Shown piece after piece: positions 6,132 to 10,676 of a stretch of 10,676 bases of DNA; the first letter of the stretch is position 1, and each line of letters begins with the position of its first letter. The DNA is from Fidelibacterota bacterium (GTDB taxonomy: Bacteria > Fidelibacterota > UBA2242 > JAFGTP01): assembly GCA_021734005.1 (NCBI GenBank), contig JAIPJV010000045.1, positions 1 through 10,676 of the forward strand, written 5' to 3'. Below the pieces are notes generated by a model. It saw nothing but the letters and a program-made list of their open reading frames with translations. It did not search any database and was not told the origin of the DNA. Made by a program: the position numbers and the translations under genes.

Positions 6132-7747
6132 TTTTCAGCTTTCGACCTCAGTCTGGCATTTATATAAGGAGAATTGGAATTCCAGACAGGTTCCTCATCA
6201 CGATTAGCAAGATTTATAATAAAATCAAAGAGCAAAGCACAGTGCTGCTGCATGGCATCATAGTTAAGAGGCTGCTCAAAGTCATCAAAAGGAGTGTGAT
6301 AGCGGTTCTTTATCCAGTTGGTATGTTTGCGCATTCCTTCTTCATAACTCAAATTTTCATAATGAGGCCCATCCATTATCAAAATAGAAGGAATTCCTTC
6401 CCGGGCAAAACCCGCCTGATCAGAACGCAGAAAACTTTCCGGTCCTGAAAAATTATCAGGAAGAGTGCTGAGTTGCACTCCCCTGCTTTCAGCACTTTCT
6501 TTTAAAAATTTTCTGAGTGTAGAATATTGAGAACCGATTCCAATTATACTTTCAAATTCATCAAACATTGCCAGGCCGTCAATATTTATATTGGCGATTG
6601 TTTTGTATAATGGCACCTGAGGGTGATCCAAATAATATTTTGTTCCCAATAATCCTTTTTCTTCCCCGGTCACAAATAAAAAAATAATAGAGCGCTTAGG
6701 TCGTTGATTTTTGGCAATAGCGTGAGCAAGTTGAAGCAGGCCACTAACTCCCAGCGCATTATCGACGACACCATTATAGATCGAATCCCCCTGAACTGCC
6801 GGACCAACACCCAGATGATCGTAATGAGCGCTGACAATTAAATAGGAATCATTTTTTTGACGACCTTTTCTAATCGCTAAAACATTAGATGCCATGAAAT
6901 CACGTTGATCAAAGGCGCCTAAAAATGAAACTTTACCATTGAGAGGGAAACTTAGGATTCTGTTTTCAGCTTTCATCTGGTAAATTTCTTGCATTGAATA
7001 GGAAGAACTTTGAAAAATTCTGGAGGCTGTTTTTTTGGGGATAATTGTGCTAAAATGTCCGGCCACAGAATAAGCCAGAGCCATATCAGGAAAAGCATAG
7101 GATTGTTGCCAATCTTTCCAGGATTTACCGCCTTGATCAGGAGATGCAGCAATCATAATGCTGCCCCGGGCACCATGGGCAATGGCGTTTCTTTCCTTGG
7201 CTTCCGGGTAAGAATACACACTCGGTTTACTTCCTGCAAAAAAAGTGCTATCATCGGAATAAGGTTCGCCTTCCAGATAGACGACAATCTTGTTTTGTAC
7301 ATTAATGGCCTGATAATCATTGTAATCATATTCCGGAGCAGTAATTCCATAACCAACAAATACCAGTTCTGAAGGCTGGGGAATATAGGTCTGAGAACCA
7401 TACTTGAGCATGACATAATCTTTGAGATATTCAAAAATTATTGTATCCTGGCTGGAAATATAATTGAGTACTGAAGATGGTAAAACTTGATTTTCATGTA
7501 CTTGAAGTTTTTGGAAATAGCCTCCATTATCGCCAAAGGGCTTTAAGCCCATGGATGCCAGTTGTACAGCAATATATTGAGCAGCCTGTTCACCACCGCT
7601 ATTGCCTGTTCCTCTTCCTAGCAAAGAGTCACTTCCCAACACCTGAATGTGACGCTCGAGGGCATTACGGGAAAAATATTCATTTTGCCCACTGACTATT
7701 ACCAATAAATTTGCACATAAAAATAATATGTAGAATGTTTTCTTCAT
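6125..7747 (-). CDS. Secreted M28-family zinc metallopeptidase (aminopeptidase-like)
   Basis: A 540-residue exported peptidase. Residues 1-20 are a signal peptide ending IVSG before QNEYF. An N-terminal segment with a PA-like insert (about 120-280, containing VFVGYGITAPEYDYNDYQ and RGSIMIA) precedes the M28 catalytic core. All expected di-zinc site residues are visible: His308 and Asp310 in SAHYDHLG, bridging Asp329 in VVDNALG, Glu362 (general base) and Glu363 (ligand) in TGEEKG, Asp390 in NINIDG, and His484 in NRYHTPFDD. An active enzyme is therefore likely. Family members remove N-terminal residues from peptides. Length is normal for PA-containing bacterial M28 enzymes. It is the first gene of a two-gene unit with the PstS-like protein. 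GAGGT abuts the ATG and GAGAG lies about 8 nt upstream, so initiation may be only moderate. The exact peptide specificity cannot be told from sequence. Confidence 0.93.
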   Translation of the reverse strand: MKKTFYILFLCANLLVIVSGQNEYFSRNALERHIQVLGSDSLLGRGTGNSGGEQAAQYIAVQLASMGLKPFGDNGGYFQKLQVHENQVLPSSVLNYISSQDTIIFEYLKDYVMLKYGSQTYIPQPSELVFVGYGITAPEYDYNDYQAINVQNKIVVYLEGEPYSDDSTFFAGSKPSVYSYPEAKERNAIAHGARGSIMIAASPDQGGKSWKDWQQSYAFPDMALAYSVAGHFSTIIPKKTASRIFQSSSYSMQEIYQMKAENRILSFPLNGKVSFLGAFDQRDFMASNVLAIRKGRQKNDSYLIVSAHYDHLGVGPAVQGDSIYNGVVDNALGVSGLLQLAHAIAKNQRPKRSIIFLFVTGEEKGLLGTKYYLDHPQVPLYKTIANINIDGLAMFDEFESIIGIGSQYSTLRKFLKESAESRGVQLSTLPDNFSGPESFLRSDQAGFAREGIPSILIMDGPHYENLSYEEGMRKHTNWIKNRYHTPFDDFEQPLNYDAMQQHCALLFDFIINLANRDEEPVWNSNSPYINARLRSKAEKR

Positions 7748-7767
7748 ACCTCATTCTCTCAGGAAAA

Positions 7768-7794
7768 TCTATAATGAAAGACTGCCTATTGCAA
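7768..7794 (-). promoter_or_regulatory. Candidate promoter of the peptidase-PstS unit
   Basis: Read on the minus strand, TTGCAA (7794-7789) is followed by TATAGA (7773-7768) with a 15-nt spacer. It lies about 20 nt upstream of the ATG at 7747. Spacing is shorter than ideal, so this is a tentative call. Confidence 0.25.
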
Positions 7795-7802
7795 GAAATA
7801 TT

Positions 7803-7816
7803 GTGATTTTTATCAA
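7803..7816. promoter_or_regulatory. CRP/FNR-like operator between divergent genes
   Basis: GTGAT-TTTT-ATCAA matches 9 of 10 defined positions of the FNR-type palindrome TTGAT-N4-ATCAA, and with its preceding T also resembles a CRP half site (TGTGA). It lies 81 nt upstream of the sulfatase ATG, with TATAAA (7854-7859) in between as a possible -10, and about 55 nt upstream of the peptidase ATG. It is a plausible site for a CRP/FNR-family regulator acting on either gene, but a single short match is not proof. Confidence 0.35.
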
Positions 7817-7884
7817 GCAAGTTCCTTTACCCTTAATTTTTTCTGACTATTTTTATAAATTATAGATACTCTAGTGAATTTTTT

Positions 7885-7892
7885 AGGGAGGA
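7885..7892 (+). promoter_or_regulatory. Ribosome binding site that fixes the sulfatase start at 7898
   Basis: AGGGAGGA lies 5 nt before the ATG at 7898. An in-frame GTG at 7874 lies upstream of this site and has no Shine-Dalgarno of its own, so the shorter protein, which places the twin arginines at residues 3-4, is preferred. Confidence 0.85.
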
Positions 7893-7897
7893 CTCAG

Positions 7898-9271
7898 ATG
7901 GAGCGTAGAGAATTTCTTGCTTATGCCGGCGGGTTAATTCCTGCAATGAATATTTCCCAGAATACAAAAAGTAAGGAAACACCTAATATTATCTGGCTAA
8001 TTGCCGATGATCTGGGCTGGAATGACCTGGGTTGTTATGGTAATTCATCAATAAGAACTCCTCATATTAATAAGCTAGGAAATCAGGGATTAAAATTCAC
8101 GCAGGCTTTTGTAACCAGTCCGCAATGCAGTCCCAGTCGTTCCAGCGCCTGGACTGGAAAATATGCTCATTCTACTGGCACTGAAGATCTGCATGCCCCG
8201 CTTCCTCAGAAAGAAAAAATTCTACCGCAGTACCTAAAATCACAAAATTATTTCAGTGGTAATGTAGGCAAGCTTCACCTTGGCAAATCCGCTCGTAAAA
8301 AATTTGATTTTATAGGTAATAATATTGATACCTGGAAAAAATTCATTAAAATACGCCCAAAAAAACAACCTTTCTTTCTCGCTCTGGGATTCCATCAACC
8401 CCATCGTCCTTTCAAATACAAAACCAAAAAATTTCAATACAAAATTGAGGAAGTAATTGTTCCTCCCTTTTTACCTGATTTAAAACGGGTAAGGACAGAT
8501 TTGACCCGTTATTATAATGAAGTTTCAAAAATGGATGCTAAAATTGGTACCCTTGTTGACTACTTAAATAAAGAGAATCTGCTGGATAATACTTTGATAA
8601 TATTTTGGAGCGATAATGGCCTTCCCTTTCCCCGGGCAAAAGGACAACTTTATGATCCCGGGATTGGTACTCCGGTCATTTTTTACTGGAAAGGACACAT
8701 TAAACCCGGTATTTACGATCATCTGACAAGTACAATTGATTTTGTGCCAACCCTACTGGATTTAACTGACATAAAAATACCAGATTCCATCCACGGCAGG
8801 AGTTTTTATTCTGTTTTAAATGGAAATAAGCAGGCTTATCGTGATTACATTTATTCCGAAAGAAACTGGCATGATCTTGATGATCATATAAGGTCAATTA
8901 GAACTGATAAATTCAAATATATTCGCAATTATCTGCCCTGGAAACCCTATACTCAACCGGCTGATGTTTATGGCTCGCCTTCTTTCCAGGCCATGCGGAA
9001 GGCCAAACAAAATGGCCGATTAACAGGTAAGGAACGCCTGATCTTTCGCTGGCCTCGACCTGTTGAGGAACTTTATGATTTAAGCAAAGATCCCCATGAA
9101 TTTAAAAATCTGGCTAATAAATCAGAATATTCGGGAATAAAAGAAGAACTCAGAGACAAATTGAAAAGTTGGGAGAATCGTACTAATGACGTTCCAGTAG
9201 AAAAAAGAAAACCTGACAAATACAATTATAACAAACTATTCAAGAAAAATTTAATGGATTCACAAAATTGA
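7898..9271 (+). CDS. Formylglycine-dependent sulfatase (S1 family, N-sulfoglucosamine sulfohydrolase-like)
   Basis: A 457-residue sulfate-ester (or sulfamate) hydrolase. The N-terminus MERREFLAYAGG resembles a twin-arginine export signal with a weak hydrophobic stretch, so periplasmic location is likely. Active-site elements are visible in order: metal-binding Asp37-Asp38 in IADDLGW, Cys77 in CSPSR (77-81; the Cys is converted to formylglycine), Arg81, Lys125 and His127 in GKLHLG, His166 and His169 in GFHQPHRP, Asp239-Asn240 in WSDNG, and Lys248 in PRAKGQLYD. The C-terminal subdomain carries EELYDLSKDPHEFKNLA (390-406), usual in this family. The DNG-x3-PRAK-x3-YD-x-G pattern points to the sulfamidase-like branch, although the substrate cannot be settled. 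No formylglycine-generating enzyme (anSME or FGE) is in the window, so the activator must be encoded elsewhere. It may be co-transcribed with the MscS gene 36 bp downstream. Confidence 0.93.
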   Translation: MERREFLAYAGGLIPAMNISQNTKSKETPNIIWLIADDLGWNDLGCYGNSSIRTPHINKLGNQGLKFTQAFVTSPQCSPSRSSAWTGKYAHSTGTEDLHAPLPQKEKILPQYLKSQNYFSGNVGKLHLGKSARKKFDFIGNNIDTWKKFIKIRPKKQPFFLALGFHQPHRPFKYKTKKFQYKIEEVIVPPFLPDLKRVRTDLTRYYNEVSKMDAKIGTLVDYLNKENLLDNTLIIFWSDNGLPFPRAKGQLYDPGIGTPVIFYWKGHIKPGIYDHLTSTIDFVPTLLDLTDIKIPDSIHGRSFYSVLNGNKQAYRDYIYSERNWHDLDDHIRSIRTDKFKYIRNYLPWKPYTQPADVYGSPSFQAMRKAKQNGRLTGKERLIFRWPRPVEELYDLSKDPHEFKNLANKSEYSGIKEELRDKLKSWENRTNDVPVEKRKPDKYNYNKLFKKNLMDSQN

Positions 9272-9294
9272 TGATATTAAAATCATAGTTAATT

Positions 9295-9300
9295 AGGAGG
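9295..9300 (+). promoter_or_regulatory. Ribosome binding site supporting a GTG start for MscS
   Basis: A perfect AGGAGG lies 7 nt before GTG 9308. No in-frame ATG occurs nearby, and the protein then begins with a normal MscS-type N-terminus, so the GTG start is well supported. Confidence 0.85.
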
Positions 9301-9307
9301 TAAAGTT

Positions 9308-10366
9308 GTGGATAAATTATCAGAAATATTATCGCGTAATTCTATCCGTGAATATATAATTTCACTGGTAATTTTAATAGGCGGAGGTGCTCTGTTCAGA
9401 CTGGTAACTTATTTTATTTTGCGAATTTTTCGCAAGTCCAGTAAATATGTTTCAGATGAGATTATTAAGGATATCCAGTTGGCTATCAAAAAAATCCTAA
9501 TTCCTCTTGGCTATTTTGGAATTTTCTATATCAGTTTTAAACGACTGACTTTCGGCGCTAATGTTAATCATCTATTCAAATATGGGCTGGTTGTTGTTCT
9601 GACTTTCCTTGGAATTCGATCAGTAAGTTTGTTAGTAGGATATATTCTCAGCAATTATTACGCAAAACAAAAAAAGTTCACCAAAGAGATGGTCAATGGT
9701 ATTAGTCTGATATTTAAATCCTTTGTCTGGATTTTTGGTATTATTTTTCTGCTTGACAATCTGGGGTTCAAAGTCAAAACTCTGATGACAGGTATAGGAA
9801 TTGGAGGTGTAGCGCTCGCTCTGGCTACTCAAACTGTGCTGGCTGATCTGTTTGGATACTTTGCAATTCTGTTTGATAAGCCTTTTAAAGAAGGTGATTT
9901 TTTGATTATTGATAATTATCTGGGGATTGTTGAACATATTGGTATAAAGACCACTAGAATTCGAAGTTTACACGGTGAGGAACTCATTTTCTCAAACAAC
10001 GATCTTCTTAATTCCAGAATTAAAAACTACATATCTATGGAAGAACGCCGGGTTCTTTTCAACATTGGCGTTACTTACTCAACTCCGGCTGAGAAGCTGG
10101 AAAAAATTCCAGAAATGATAAAATCTATTATCGGCGAGATTGAAGATACGCGCTTTGACCGTTGTCACTTTTCTAAATATGGTGATTTCAATTTGATCCT
10201 TGAGATTGTTTACTATATTAAAGGAGCCGATTACAACAAATATATGGATATTCAGCAAAAAGTAAATCTTGCAATCAAGAGAAAATTCGAAGAAGAAGGC
10301 ATCAAATTCGCATTCCCGACTCAGACTGTTCATTTATCTCAGGAAAACGAACTCAAAGAAGCATAG
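9308..10366 (+). CDS. MscS-family mechanosensitive ion channel
   Basis: A 352-residue inner-membrane channel that opens under membrane tension to release solutes during osmotic downshock. Hydrophobic segments lie at about 16-40, 62-78, 90-113 and 132-150. They are followed by the diagnostic Gly/Ala-rich pore helix at about 157-186 (TGIGIGGVALALATQTVLAD), which runs into LFGYFAILFDKPFKEGDFL (181-199) at the start of the beta domain. IIDNYLGIVEHIGIKTTRIR and the Asn-rich IFSNNDLLNSRIKNY (227-241) are canonical MscS beta-domain motifs, and a cytoplasmic alpha/beta domain closes the protein. It has about five membrane helices, two more than E. coli MscS, within the normal range of the family. It lies 36 bp after the sulfatase on the same strand and may be read from the same promoter; no terminator is seen between them. 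A functional link to the sulfatase is not implied. Confidence 0.95.
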   Translation: MDKLSEILSRNSIREYIISLVILIGGGALFRLVTYFILRIFRKSSKYVSDEIIKDIQLAIKKILIPLGYFGIFYISFKRLTFGANVNHLFKYGLVVVLTFLGIRSVSLLVGYILSNYYAKQKKFTKEMVNGISLIFKSFVWIFGIIFLLDNLGFKVKTLMTGIGIGGVALALATQTVLADLFGYFAILFDKPFKEGDFLIIDNYLGIVEHIGIKTTRIRSLHGEELIFSNNDLLNSRIKNYISMEERRVLFNIGVTYSTPAEKLEKIPEMIKSIIGEIEDTRFDRCHFSKYGDFNLILEIVYYIKGADYNKYMDIQQKVNLAIKRKFEEEGIKFAFPTQTVHLSQENELKEA

Positions 10367-10433
10367 ACCTTAACATCTTTTGCAAACCCGTAATACAATT
10401 ATCCCAAAATAAATTTTTACCATCCAGCCATCC

Positions 10434-10546
10434 AAACATCCATTCTTCCAAACATCCATTCTTCCAAACATCCATTCTTCCAATCCATCCATTCTTCCAA
10501 TCCATCCATTCTTCCAATCCATCCATTCTTCCCCCTCCATCCATTT
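10434..10546. repeat. 16/17-bp tandem repeat array (minisatellite)
   Basis: Three exact 16-bp units (AAACATCCATTCTTCC at 10434-10449, 10450-10465 and 10466-10481) are followed by three exact 17-bp units (AATCCATCCATTCTTCC at 10482-10498, 10499-10515 and 10516-10532), then a degraded partial unit to about 10546. A looser CATCC-type run precedes the array (10421-10433). The two unit types share ATCCATTCTTCC and form two homogeneous blocks, a sign of recent slippage or unequal exchange. It lies between the convergent ends of the MscS gene and the gene at 10547. The units are not multiples of three, so it is not coding. Confidence 0.95.
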
Positions 10547-10675
10547 TCAATAAACATTCTGATAAAGAGGAATCTCAACCTGATAATAATACCCTCTGCT
10601 ATTACCATCCATATCAAAGGCTTTTCCAAACCGCTGAATGGTCGGGATCATTAAAATATTGAGCACACCTTTTAC
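10547..10675 (-). CDS. 3' end of an unrecognised gene (5' part beyond the window)
   Basis: Read on the minus strand from the window edge, 42 sense codons run to a TGA at 10549-10547. The peptide begins VKGVLNILMI, continues with RFGKAFDMDG (15-24), and ends YYYQVEIPLYQNVY. Codon choice looks like that of the neighbouring genes, and the frame stops just before the tandem repeat array, as expected of a real gene end. I do not recognise the family from this fragment. It converges on the MscS gene. Confidence 0.45.
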   Translation of the reverse strand, partial: VKGVLNILMIPTIQRFGKAFDMDGNSRGYYYQVEIPLYQNVY

Positions 10676-10676
10676 T

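Noticed and set aside
7010..7434. Overlapping frames on both strands inside the peptidase gene
   Set aside because: They are shadows of a gene with a complete M28 active site and show no recognisable domains or ribosome binding sites.
7874..7897. Upstream GTG start for the sulfatase
   Set aside because: It lies upstream of the strong AGGGAGGA, lacks its own ribosome binding site and would bury the twin-arginine motif.
10434..10546. CRISPR array
   Set aside because: Units are 16-17 bp and directly adjacent, with no spacers and no cas genes.
10353..10629. Two minus-strand frames reading through the tandem repeats (Trp/Met/Gly-rich products)
   Set aside because: The repeat units are 16 and 17 bp, so the product changes frame between units, which is incompatible with a selected repeat protein. 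The credible minus-strand frame stops at 10547.

Overview
The window looks like chromosomal DNA from an AT-rich, Gram-negative bacterium, probably of the wider Fibrobacterota-Chlorobiota-Bacteroidota (FCB) group. The Gram-negative call rests on a complete TonB-dependent outer-membrane receptor with an N-terminal carboxypeptidase-regulatory-like domain, plus several signal-peptide-bearing envelope proteins. Nearly every gene has a good Shine-Dalgarno sequence (AAGGAGG, AAGGAG, GGGAGG, AGGAGG). That is atypical of Bacteroidota proper and fits better with a sister lineage such as Neomarinimicrobiota, Calditrichota or Cloacimonadota. This placement is inference only. No rRNA, tRNA, transposase, integrase or CRISPR array was seen.

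Layout. 1-888 (minus) is the 5' part of a secreted beta-helix-like protein, cut by the window edge. It lies 82 bp downstream of, and co-directional with, a 966-residue TonB-dependent receptor (971-3871, minus). 3872-4403 is a 532-bp gene-free divergent region holding several inverted repeats and a possible structured element. 4404-5285 (plus) encodes an exported protein built of regular 22-residue pentapeptide-type repeats. It converges, with only 6 bp between stop codons, on a two-gene minus-strand unit: a secreted M28 zinc peptidase (6125-7747) followed 2 nt later by a PstS-like phosphate-type binding protein (5292-6122). 7748-7897 is a divergent promoter region with a CRP/FNR-like palindrome. 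7898-9271 (plus) is a formylglycine-type sulfatase, followed after 36 bp by an MscS-family mechanosensitive channel (9308-10366). 10434-10546 is a 16/17-bp tandem repeat array between convergent genes, and 10547-10675 (minus) is the 3' end of an unrecognised gene.

How the genes may work together. Almost everything encoded acts in the envelope: nutrient capture at the outer membrane (receptor and partner protein), ligand binding in the periplasm (PstS-like), extracytoplasmic hydrolysis (M28 peptidase, sulfatase) and osmotic safety (MscS). The window reads as a scavenging-oriented chromosomal segment, not a defence or mobile island. The least explained elements are the repeat protein, the orphan PstS-peptidase pair, the structured 4110-4271 intergenic segment and the minisatellite. 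I found no clear-cut new multi-gene system.
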